Assembly: GCA_002506875.1 (NCBI GenBank)
Contig: DAYJ01000027.1
Coordinates: 1 to 13,776, forward strand
From: Euryarchaeota archaeon UBA40
GTDB taxonomy: Archaea > Thermoplasmatota > Poseidoniia > Poseidoniales > Thalassarchaeaceae
Reading direction: 5' to 3'
Length of the DNA: 13,776 bases
Within the stretch, counting starts at the first letter, position 1, and each line of letters opens with the position of its first letter. Below are positions 7,847-13,776 of this stretch, piece after piece. Both the position numbers and the translations under genes were made by a program. The notes below the pieces were generated by a model, which was given only the letters and a program-made list of their open reading frames with translations, did no database searches and was not told where the DNA came from.

Positions 7847-8833
7847 TCAGTCTTCGATGTCGTCCCAGATGTGTTCAGGATCTCCTTTTTCGATAGCTTC
7901 TCGCCTTAGAACGGATTCAGGATTCACCCCATACTCCGCCCTTCTTGCAAGGATTCGCTGATGAGCCTCCTTGGCGAGGCCCCAGTATTGTTTGCTACCT
8001 TTGTTGCGTTTTGTCGGCTTTTTCAGAAGGACCACAGGTGCACCATCTTTCGGAGCTTCAGCGATAGACATCAATCGTGGTATTACGGTTTGGAACACAT
8101 CTTCCCCAAAGTGCTTACGAACTTCACCTTCGACGAAAGCGGAGAGTTTGGATTGAGGTGTATACATCGTGACTGCGATACCGAACAGTTTCAGATGATT
8201 GTTGACCCGCTTCTGTATCAGTCGAATCGAGTTCATGAGTTGACTCATACCCTCGAGGGCATAGTACTCTGCTTGGACAGGAACAAGAATCCAGTTTGAG
8301 GCGGCCAAGGCATTGATGGTAAGCAGGCCAAGAGATGGCGGTGTGTCGATGATGATGTGGTCGAAATCATCCATCACAGGAGCAAGAGCCTCTCGAAGTC
8401 GGGTCTCTCTACCGAGTTTCGTAGCGAGCTCAATTTCCGCCCCTGAAAGTCTGATGTTTGATGGCAGAAGGTAGAGGTTTTCCACTTTCAATCGAGGGGG
8501 GATCCTTGAATCTTGATTCATATTCTTGAAAGCGCGCTGCATTTCATCAGTAAGGATATCTGGTCCGATTAGATAGTCGTGGACATTGAGTGTACCGTCT
8601 GAAGGCTGCATTAACAGGTCGTATACAGTGGGTACGTCCAGTCGTTTGTCTACACCGAAACTAGTGGAGGCATTTCCTTGTGGATCGAGATCAATCAGTA
8701 GAACCTTAGCAGGTGGAATACCCATGCTCGGATTCCCTTCTGCAAGCGAAGTTGCTAGATTGACGGCAGTAGTCGTCTTCGCACACCCACCTTTCTGGTT
8801 GGTGCAGGAGATGATTGTCTTGTATGGGTCCAT
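7847..8833 (-). CDS. ParA/Soj-family ATPase
   Basis: A 328-residue P-loop ATPase of the ParA/MinD superfamily. ParA proteins bind nonspecific DNA as ATP dimers and move a partner-bound DNA or cargo. The deviant Walker A KGGCAKTTT is at 14-22 with the signature Lys14, Walker A' (DLDPQGN) at 48-54, and the hydrolysis motif IIDTPPSLG near 160-168. The C-terminal part continues with the usual ParA region (AEYYALEGMSQL) and ends in an acidic tail. No amphipathic MinD-type membrane helix is obvious. The start is ATG at 8833 with GAGG a few bases upstream. It follows the MoxR gene after 63 bases and precedes the small ribbon-helix-helix-like gene by 26 bases. No ParB with a helix-turn-helix is visible. 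Chromosome segregation is the favoured role; cargo positioning is the alternative. Confidence 0.93.
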   Translation of the reverse strand: MDPYKTIISCTNQKGGCAKTTTAVNLATSLAEGNPSMGIPPAKVLLIDLDPQGNASTSFGVDKRLDVPTVYDLLMQPSDGTLNVHDYLIGPDILTDEMQRAFKNMNQDSRIPPRLKVENLYLLPSNIRLSGAEIELATKLGRETRLREALAPVMDDFDHIIIDTPPSLGLLTINALAASNWILVPVQAEYYALEGMSQLMNSIRLIQKRVNNHLKLFGIAVTMYTPQSKLSAFVEGEVRKHFGEDVFQTVIPRLMSIAEAPKDGAPVVLLKKPTKRNKGSKQYWGLAKEAHQRILARRAEYGVNPESVLRREAIEKGDPEHIWDDIED

Positions 8834-8896
8834 CCGTCCTCAAGAATCCCACAATCGCCGTCCTAAATCAGTATTGGCAGTCAGCAAGCCCCAGAA

Positions 8897-9886
8897 TCAT
8901 TGAATGACAGGTACGGGAACTTCATTCAGAATCTTCCGCATGATGTGCATTCCAGTAATCCCACGAATCTTTGCTTCAGGCTTGAGGACAATTCGATGGC
9001 TGACGACTTGGAGGGCAACGCCCTTGATATCATCGGGTATGACGTAATCACGACCATCGATTGCTGCTGCTGCACGTCCAGTCTTGAATAGAGATTGACT
9101 TGCACGAGGCGATGCGCCAGTAATCACACGGTGATCTTCGCGAGAACGCTGGACTACTTCGACGATGTAGGAGAGAATCGCAGGGTCAATGTGGACTTCT
9201 TCGAGTGCCTTCTGCATGGCGACCACCTTCTTCGGAGAGGTAATCTGATCGACATCGTGGTCATCCTTCCCTCGCATTTTTCGGCGTGCAAGGATAGCCT
9301 TCTCCTCCTGACGGTTTGGATATCCCATACTCATTTTCATCAGGAAACGATCCATCTGTGCTTCAGGAAGGGGGTAGGTTCCTTCCTGTTCAATCGGGTT
9401 TTGAGTAGCCAGAGTCACGAACGGTGCAGGGAGTTTGTGTGTGATTCCTTCGATGGTCACCTGTTTCTCTTCCATTGCTTCGAGTAGAGCGGCTTGTGTC
9501 TTTGGAGGCGCACGATTAATCTCGTCAGCAAGTAGAAGATTAGCAAATAGTGGACCCGGTCGAAGCTTGAATTCGCCCGCTTGCTGATCATACATGTAGG
9601 TCCCCATGATGTCTGAAGGAAGTAGGTCAGGGGTGAACTGCACACGCTTGAATTTGCAACCAAGTGAGCGTGCAAAGGTGTTCGCGAGCATTGTCTTGCC
9701 AAGGCCAGGGAAGTCCTCAAGGAGCATGTTTCCGTTAGACAATATACCGATAGTCACACGTCGAAGGTTCTCTTGCTTACCGATGATAACCTTGGACACC
9801 TCGTTCATTAGGGCGTTTGAGATATCACTCACAACACGAACGACTTCTCGTCCGCGGCCTCCTCCTCCTGAATATTCTGAGACCAT
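8897..9886 (-). CDS. MoxR-family AAA+ ATPase
   Basis: A 329-residue AAA+ ATPase of the MoxR group, which acts as a chaperone-like remodeller, usually with VWA-domain proteins. Motifs: Walker A in EDFPGLGKT (57-65), Walker B LLLADEINR with Asp121-Glu122, sensor 1 in ATQNPIEQEGTYPLPEAQ (Asn163), then a helical lid with GASPRASQ. Length is normal for the family. I chose the ATG at 9886, which has GAAGGTG about five bases upstream; a GTG at 9907 would add seven residues and has a closer, poorer ribosome site. The upstream gene is aIF5B, 69 bases away, and ParA follows. The usual DUF58 and VWA partners are not in this window, so its substrate is unknown. Confidence 0.94.
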   Translation of the reverse strand: MVSEYSGGGGRGREVVRVVSDISNALMNEVSKVIIGKQENLRRVTIGILSNGNMLLEDFPGLGKTMLANTFARSLGCKFKRVQFTPDLLPSDIMGTYMYDQQAGEFKLRPGPLFANLLLADEINRAPPKTQAALLEAMEEKQVTIEGITHKLPAPFVTLATQNPIEQEGTYPLPEAQMDRFLMKMSMGYPNRQEEKAILARRKMRGKDDHDVDQITSPKKVVAMQKALEEVHIDPAILSYIVEVVQRSREDHRVITGASPRASQSLFKTGRAAAAIDGRDYVIPDDIKGVALQVVSHRIVLKPEAKIRGITGMHIMRKILNEVPVPVIQ

Positions 9887-9955
9887 TCTAGCACCTTCAG
9901 CAGACACTAAACCTCATCCTGAACTACTTCAAGGTTCGTCGTTCCCGTACGTGGG

Positions 9956-11800
9956 TTAAAGCCCCCATCTTGGAGTATCAGGATTCCGCCGATGCATCAT
10001 GATAATCTCCTCAAGGATCTCTTTCTCGACTGCACTGAGTTCACGTTTTCGAAGGATTCTGACGTGTGTTTCTGGGACAGAGACGAGTAGGACATCACCT
10101 TCATCGATTTGCCTCCCAACGGTGACGTGAGTTGCCTCCATCGCTTCTTCACCGGGGCGCTTGACTGCACCATCAATGGCAATGGCGACTTCATCGCCTT
10201 GGATTGCTTCTTTCTGATTATCTTGTCCTTTTTTGATTGATTTTACTTGGCCAATCTGCATACCGTCCTTCATCAAACGCTGACCGATATGGATTCGCCC
10301 TCCCAGAACCCTCACACCAATGACTGCTGGTTTAGAGGCGCGGAAGGTGTGATCTGGAAGAAAGAGAAGCCTCCCAGGGTGGACGACCATCTCGCGTTCT
10401 TCCTTCTCTTTTTCAGCAAGAACATTCTTTCGCCATTCCTCATGTTGTTCCATGATATGATAGACGATTTCACCCTCAATGAGGCAAACATCTGAACTTG
10501 GTTTTTCGATTTCTTTTTTTGCATCGGGAAGCGCATTGGTACTGAAGGCTAGAATTACACGTTCCTCAGGTTCTTTGCCAACTTCAGCAATTCGTACGTC
10601 ACGTCGTGTAATCTTACCCACACTTGCTGCACGGATGGAAATATCACGCTCTCCTAGCTCAAATGCGAGTGCTTCAAGGCCTCCAAGAGTATCTGCTTTG
10701 ATACAGACGCCCTTGTCTTTCAGATCAATACTGAGGGTTGATTCTTCCTTTGCTTTCATCCAAGCCTCTTCAGCCTCCTTCTCAGTATTCACGACATGGA
10801 GGGTTGTACCTGCAAGAACATCATCAAGGTCAACCGCGCTGACCTTGACTCCTGCTGCAGCATGGACGCTATCGACGGGATCCCACCGGTCCCCTGCATC
10901 TCTCATCTCAGTCATGCCCCTTGGTGAAAACATACCTCGAACCTTCGTTCGCTTCGGACCGTTTTCTGTAGCGACAACAATCTCGTCACCCTTGCTAATC
11001 GAACCCTTAGAGAGGATAATGTCGAGTGTTTTTCCTAGGCCTCGTTCTTCCTTTACCTCTAAGACCGTTGCAGTACCACTTCCTTCCACATCAGTCAACT
11101 GAGATTCAAGGTATCTTTCTGCAAGCCCAATGACAACAGCAAGCAGATCCTGGATACCTTCGCCTTCCTTAGCAGAGCAGGGCACCATTGCGATAGTATT
11201 GGTGAAATCAGTAATGCGATCGTAGCGTTCGGCATTGAAACCATTCTCACCTAGTTGACCAACTAGTTTCCAATGCTTTTCTTCAAGATAACCTATGACA
11301 TCACCGGATTGCTCTCGTAGAGATTTTGCAGTAGATCGCCCGCGCTCAGAATCCCATCCATATAGACGGTCGACCTTGTTCATCGCGATGATGAAAGGTG
11401 TCTTTGATTCTCGAAGAATACGGATTGATTCTAGCGTCTGAGGTTTGCATCCATCCATGATGTCTATGACGAGGATTGCAATGTCGGCCAATGCTCCACC
11501 ACGGGTTCTTAATGAGGTGAAAGAATGGTGCCCTGGCGTGTCTATGAAGAGTAGTCCGGGAGAAAGAAACTCCTTTCCTTTTAGCAAGGGGCCGCAAATT
11601 CCGTTGAGAATATCTGCGGGAACCTCGGTAGCACCGATATGCTGGGTAATGCCCCCTGCTTCTCTAGCCATCACAGATCCTTGTGAACGCGAGCCTAGGT
11701 TTCGGATGTGATCCAACAGGGATGTCTTGCCATGGTCTACATGGCCAAGGACAGCGACAATCGGTTGACGTCGTCCATCCACACCATCACGTCCCCTCAC
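9956..11800 (-). CDS. infB: Translation initiation factor aIF5B (IF-2-like GTPase)
   Basis: The archaeal form of IF2/eIF5B, a GTPase that promotes ribosomal subunit joining and initiator-tRNA placement. The length (about 614 residues) fits aIF5B and lacks the long N-terminal extension of bacterial and eukaryotic forms. Counting from an alternative GTG at 11812: G1 GHVDHGKT 23-30, G2 GGIT 53-56, G3 DTPGH 91-95, G4 NKVD 145-148; G5 is in PCSAKEG. Beta-barrel and C-terminal domains follow (GRLLFLPDHTFRASKPAVIG, EGDVLLVSVPE). I chose the GTG at 11800 because it overlaps the NDK stop as GTGA, a typical coupling arrangement. The GTG at 11812 overlaps NDK by 16 bases, and one at 11782 has GAGGGGA upstream, so the exact start is open by a few residues. 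Confidence 0.96.
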   Translation of the reverse strand: MRGRDGVDGRRQPIVAVLGHVDHGKTSLLDHIRNLGSRSQGSVMAREAGGITQHIGATEVPADILNGICGPLLKGKEFLSPGLLFIDTPGHHSFTSLRTRGGALADIAILVIDIMDGCKPQTLESIRILRESKTPFIIAMNKVDRLYGWDSERGRSTAKSLREQSGDVIGYLEEKHWKLVGQLGENGFNAERYDRITDFTNTIAMVPCSAKEGEGIQDLLAVVIGLAERYLESQLTDVEGSGTATVLEVKEERGLGKTLDIILSKGSISKGDEIVVATENGPKRTKVRGMFSPRGMTEMRDAGDRWDPVDSVHAAAGVKVSAVDLDDVLAGTTLHVVNTEKEAEEAWMKAKEESTLSIDLKDKGVCIKADTLGGLEALAFELGERDISIRAASVGKITRRDVRIAEVGKEPEERVILAFSTNALPDAKKEIEKPSSDVCLIEGEIVYHIMEQHEEWRKNVLAEKEKEEREMVVHPGRLLFLPDHTFRASKPAVIGVRVLGGRIHIGQRLMKDGMQIGQVKSIKKGQDNQKEAIQGDEVAIAIDGAVKRPGEEAMEATHVTVGRQIDEGDVLLVSVPETHVRILRKRELSAVEKEILEEIIMMHRRNPDTPRWGL

Positions 11801-12252
11801 TCGTAAATCCACTGCTCAATGTCGCGATTCCACTCCATGATTCCATCAGGGAACCATAGCGCTAGCTCACTCGCTGCGGTGTCTTCACCATCGCTACCGT
11901 GAATGAGATTGTATCCAATGTCCATACCATGATCGCCACGGATTGTACCTGGTGCGGCATCTCTACCATTGGTTGGCCCGATAATTGAGCGTGCTACACT
12001 GATGGCATCTACACCCGCCCAAGCCATGGCCACTACGGGGCCGGAAGTAATGAATGAGATTAGACCTGAATAGAAAGGCCTCTCCTTGTGTACTTCATAG
12101 TGCGTCTCAGCAATATTTTCAGAGGGAATTAATCCACGTAGACCCACCAATCGAAGGCCTTTACGCTCAAATCTTTGGATAATCTCGCCTACAAGGCCTC
12201 TCTGGACACCGTCAGGCTTCACCATGACAAAGGTGGTCTGTATGTCGGACAT
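11797..12252 (-). CDS. ndk: Nucleoside diphosphate kinase
   Basis: A 151-residue NDK that transfers the gamma phosphate between nucleoside triphosphates and diphosphates through a phospho-histidine. The N-terminus has TFVMVKPDGVQRG with Lys12. The catalytic histidine is His118 in NLIHGSDGEDTA, and the nucleotide-site run SIIGPTNGRDAAPGTIRGD is present, so all the key residues I can check are intact. Length is typical. The ATG at 12252 has a modest G-rich stretch (GGCGGGTC) upstream. The gene overlaps the start of aIF5B at its stop, and this NDK/aIF5B pairing downstream of L24e is a known archaeal arrangement; here a small membrane-protein gene is inserted between L24e and NDK. Confidence 0.97.
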   Translation of the reverse strand: MSDIQTTFVMVKPDGVQRGLVGEIIQRFERKGLRLVGLRGLIPSENIAETHYEVHKERPFYSGLISFITSGPVVAMAWAGVDAISVARSIIGPTNGRDAAPGTIRGDHGMDIGYNLIHGSDGEDTAASELALWFPDGIMEWNRDIEQWIYE

Positions 12253-12288
12253 GACCCGCCGACCGGATGGGTGTATTTCAACCGATAC

Positions 12289-12507
12289 CTATTCTTCTTC
12301 ATCAAGAACTACGGGTTTTTCCTTGTGAAGTAATAGCGCGATACAAATGCAAAGTGCACCTGAAATACAGTATGTTGCATATGCGGGGCTGTCCCCATCA
12401 CAAACTCCTGAACCACCTAACCCACACGTGAATGCCATAAAAAAATCATAAATGGTCAGACCAATAAGAAGAATCCCTGCAACAGAGAAGAAATTAGACC
12501 AATCCAT
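12289..12507 (-). CDS. Small two-helix membrane protein within the ribosomal operon
   Basis: A 72-residue protein with no recognised family. It has two hydrophobic helices, about 6-26 and 43-60, joined by a Gly-rich loop, and a charged C-terminus (HKEKPVVLDEEE). Five cysteines (28, 36, 47, 53, 55) lie in or near the loop and second helix, high for this size. The ATG at 12507 has AGGTG seven bases upstream; a TTG two codons earlier is less likely. It sits 31 bases after L24e and 36 bases before NDK on the same strand, so it is probably co-transcribed. Nothing suggests a ribosomal role. It may be a lineage-specific insertion in an otherwise conserved operon. Confidence 0.72.
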   Translation of the reverse strand: MDWSNFFSVAGILLIGLTIYDFFMAFTCGLGGSGVCDGDSPAYATYCISGALCICIALLLHKEKPVVLDEEE

Positions 12508-12538
12508 TACCAAACACCTAACCAGTGCGTGGTTTCAA

Positions 12539-12730
12539 TCACTTGATGCCACCCTTGACGTAGTGGCGAGTCCACTTAATACGTCTTGGGTTACGCTTTG
12601 TCTTGAGGTGATTCTTACGGGACTTACTGTCCTTGAACCAGAGTACTGATCCGTCTTTCTTGACGAACATCATCCCAGTTCCAGGTTCAATCTCCTCTCC
12701 AGAGAAACTGCATGTGTGAGTATCAGGCAT
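12539..12730 (-). CDS. rpl24e: Ribosomal protein L24e with most zinc-binding cysteines replaced
   Basis: A 63-residue large-subunit protein, recognised from the EIEPGTGMMFVKKDGSVLWF core (two to three strands and the PGTG turn) and the basic C-terminus. The family normally has a four-cysteine zinc site (CxxC and, further on, FCxxKC). Here only Cys7 remains: position 10 is Ser, 33 is Lys and 37 is Ser, so zinc binding at this site should be lost. The rest of the fold is well kept, and the gene appears intact. The ATG at 12730 has AAGGTGAG about six bases upstream, overlapping the S28e stop region; 11 bases separate the two genes. Confidence 0.95.
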   Translation of the reverse strand: MPDTHTCSFSGEEIEPGTGMMFVKKDGSVLWFKDSKSRKNHLKTKRNPRRIKWTRHYVKGGIK

Positions 12731-12741
12731 ATCTTCTCACC

Positions 12742-12960
12742 TTAGCGGGCATTCAGCCTCTTAGCCTCACGGCCAGTGTCACGTAGCATCAAGACATCAC
12801 CCAGACGAACGGGTCCGAGTACGTTGCGAGTGATAATGCGACCAACGTCGCGAGGGTTAGGTGCATCGTTGACACGGACCTTGACCTGAGTAGCTTCGCC
12901 ACGCATCCCAGTTCGACCAACAATCTCCACGACCTCAGCAGGCCATGATTCCACAGCCAT
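12742..12960 (-). CDS. rps28e: Ribosomal protein S28e
   Basis: A 72-residue small-subunit protein with the family's central signature PAEVVEIVGRTGMRGEATQV, then VRVNDAPN, GRIITRNVLGPVRLGDVLML and the terminal RDTGREAKRLNAR, all expected in S28e. It is an OB-fold-like protein of the 30S head and platform region. I chose the ATG at 12960 because an ideal GGAGG (12968-12972) lies seven bases before it. A second in-frame ATG at 12978 would add six residues and overlaps the L7Ae stop as ATGA; both are possible. L24e follows after 11 bases. Confidence 0.95.
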   Translation of the reverse strand: MAVESWPAEVVEIVGRTGMRGEATQVKVRVNDAPNPRDVGRIITRNVLGPVRLGDVLMLRDTGREAKRLNAR

Positions 12961-12967
12961 TCCATTC

Positions 12968-12972
12968 CCTCC
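12968..12972 (-). promoter_or_regulatory. Shine-Dalgarno site (GGAGG) deciding the S28e start
   Basis: On the minus strand GGAGG lies seven bases before the ATG at 12960, inside the possible six-residue extension of the alternative start at 12978. It therefore favours the shorter reading. Confidence 0.7.
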
Positions 12973-12974
12973 TT

Positions 12975-13355
12975 TCATGCAGCCAGTGTGGTGGCTTGCT
13001 CTTTGATAGCCTGGAATCGATCGGTTGCGTCTCGACCGACTTCAAGGATGGCAATTGCGGCGGTTTTGGTGCCTGAAGCCATGCCTGCATACTCAGCAAG
13101 ATACTCTTGACTGTCGACGTAGATGAATGGGATGCCCTTTTCCTTGCAGATTTGAGGGATATGTGCTAGGAGTTCAGGAGGATTAACATCCTCGGCCATG
13201 ATTACCATCTGAGCAGTCTGGCGTTCAGCACACTTGGTAACCTCGTTTGCTCCTTTCTTGACAACGCCATGTCCTTCCTTGCCAACGAGCTTGACTAGCT
13301 CGAAGACACTGTCTCTAACGTCTTGTGGTGTTTCAAATGCGATGTGCTCAGTCAT
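12975..13355 (-). CDS. rpl7ae: Ribosomal protein L7Ae (kink-turn-binding protein)
   Basis: A 126-residue protein. L7Ae in archaea is both a ribosomal protein and a kink-turn-binding component of box C/D, box H/ACA and RNase P particles. The RNA-binding GANEVTK (35-41) is present, followed by AERQTAQMVIMAEDVNPPEL and a KGIPFIYV strand typical of the family. Length is standard. The ATG at 13355 has GAGGTAT about eight bases upstream. It is the first gene of the minus-strand ribosomal set, 91 bases from the PRPP synthetase stop, and the intervening gap holds a TATA-like box. The stop overlaps a possible S28e start. Confidence 0.97.
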   Translation of the reverse strand: MTEHIAFETPQDVRDSVFELVKLVGKEGHGVVKKGANEVTKCAERQTAQMVIMAEDVNPPELLAHIPQICKEKGIPFIYVDSQEYLAEYAGMASGTKTAAIAILEVGRDATDRFQAIKEQATTLAA

Positions 13356-13395
13356 TGGAGATACCTCTTGTGCATCCGCTGCGGTGGAAGGACTC

Positions 13396-13403
13396 GATAT
13401 AAA
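13396..13403 (-). promoter_or_regulatory. Archaeal TATA-like box for the L7Ae operon
   Basis: On the minus strand TTTATATC reads from 13403 to 13396, within the 91-base gap between the PRPP synthetase stop and L7Ae. An archaeal promoter here would start transcription about 25 bases downstream, near 13375, leaving a leader of about 20 bases that contains the L7Ae ribosome site. Position and sequence both fit. Confidence 0.6.
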
Positions 13404-13446
13404 CGCATTGGACTCCCAGGGGTCACTCAGTTTTCTAATTCAAGCT

Positions 13447-13776
13447 TTAATGGACAACAATCTCAGAGGACATACGCTCAATCAATCGCTTGACTCCTCT
13501 GGATAGAGCCTCTGCTGCAGAAACGTTTGCCCTTGGATTTGGTAGTGAGTCCGTGGAATGAACGCCATCTACATGGTTCCCAAGTCGGTGGATTGCGCCA
13601 CCAGTGAACAAACCGTGGGTACAGGCGGCATGGACTTCTTTTGCTCCTTGGCGTCGGAGTGCGTCTGATGCGCGACAGATTGTCCCCCCTGTACTAATCA
13701 TGTCATCAACGATTGCAACAACCTGTCCTTCAACATCCAAATCCTTCGGAGTATGCTCGATAGTATGTGCATCGAT
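13447..13776 (-). CDS. prs: Ribose-phosphate pyrophosphokinase (PRPP synthetase), C-terminal part
   Basis: The C-terminal 109 residues of the enzyme making PRPP from ribose 5-phosphate and ATP. The frame stays open to the window edge, so the N-terminal part lies outside. The PRPP-binding signature VDDMISTGGT is at residues 23-32 of the fragment, followed by AACTHGLF and a TDSLPNP segment, all normal for this family near its C-terminus. The gene ends at 13447 with TAA, 91 bases before L7Ae on the same strand. A separate promoter candidate in that gap suggests L7Ae need not depend on it. The fragment is otherwise complete at the C-terminus, without frameshift. Confidence 0.95.
   Translation of the reverse strand: MDAHTIEHTPKDLDVEGQVVAIVDDMISTGGTICRASDALRRQGAKEVHAACTHGLFTGGAIHRLGNHVDGVHSTDSLPNPRANVSAAEALSRGVKRLIERMSSEIVVH

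Noticed and set aside
7847..8833. ParA as nitrogenase-type or MinD protein
   Set aside because: DPQGN after the P-loop and the IIDTPPSLG motif are ParA/Soj-like, and no MinD-type C-terminal membrane helix is seen.
10479..11102. A 207-residue plus-strand open frame inside aIF5B
   Set aside because: It lies antisense to a well-identified gene and its translation is Ser/Arg/Pro-rich with no recognisable domain.
13356..13380. Kink-turn in the L7Ae leader for autoregulation
   Set aside because: L7Ae autoregulation through a leader kink-turn is known in some archaea, but the predicted leader is only about 20 bases and I could not lay out the tandem G-A pairs with flanking stems.
13412..13428. Imperfect palindrome after the PRPP synthetase gene as a terminator
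   Set aside because: The arms (GGACTCC and GGGGTCAC) have a mismatch, the loop would be too short, and no T-run follows.
1..13776. CRISPR array, tRNA, rRNA, insertion sequence, or defence system
   Set aside because: No regularly spaced non-coding repeats, transposase motifs, flanking inverted repeats, tRNA-like stretch or nuclease/toxin genes were seen; gaps between genes are too short for most of these.

Overview
The window looks like chromosomal DNA of a mesophilic archaeon, most likely a euryarchaeote or Thermoplasmatota-type lineage such as marine group II (Poseidoniales). The archaeal assignment is firm: one strand carries L7Ae, S28e, L24e, nucleoside diphosphate kinase and an aIF5B-type GTPase in the order known from archaea, with an archaeal TATA-like box in front and Shine-Dalgarno sites before several genes. 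The narrower assignment is an inference. It rests on moderate base composition and on a large secreted protein with Asp/Gly-rich calcium-type repeats, a style I associate with marine group II.

Layout. Bases 1-7284 are read on the plus strand: the 3' part of a heavy-metal P1B-type ATPase (no start in the window), a 137-residue protein with three zinc-ribbon-like Cys pair sets, a cysteine-free 847-residue coiled-coil protein, and an 805-residue membrane-anchored surface protein (signal peptide, propeller-like region, Asp-rich repeats, one membrane helix, acidic cytoplasmic tail with an aromatic C-terminal motif). Bases 7285-13776 are read on the minus strand. In transcription order these are the 3' end of a PRPP synthetase gene, then L7Ae, S28e, L24e, a two-helix membrane protein, NDK, aIF5B, a MoxR AAA+ ATPase, a ParA/Soj ATPase, a ribbon-helix-helix-like protein and an 83-residue unknown. 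The two blocks converge with no intergenic base: one stop codon ends at 7284 and the opposite one at 7285.

How the genes fit together. The minus block is a translation/nucleotide operon whose tail carries ATPases and what may be a DNA segregation module: ParA followed by a small ribbon-helix-helix-like protein resembles archaeal SegA-SegB and type Ib plasmid partition pairs. The plus block has no clear common pathway. The zinc-ribbon, coiled-coil and surface proteins are the least explained genes here. Nothing in the window is a convincing defence system, mobile element, CRISPR array or RNA gene. All gaps between genes are about 110 bases or shorter.
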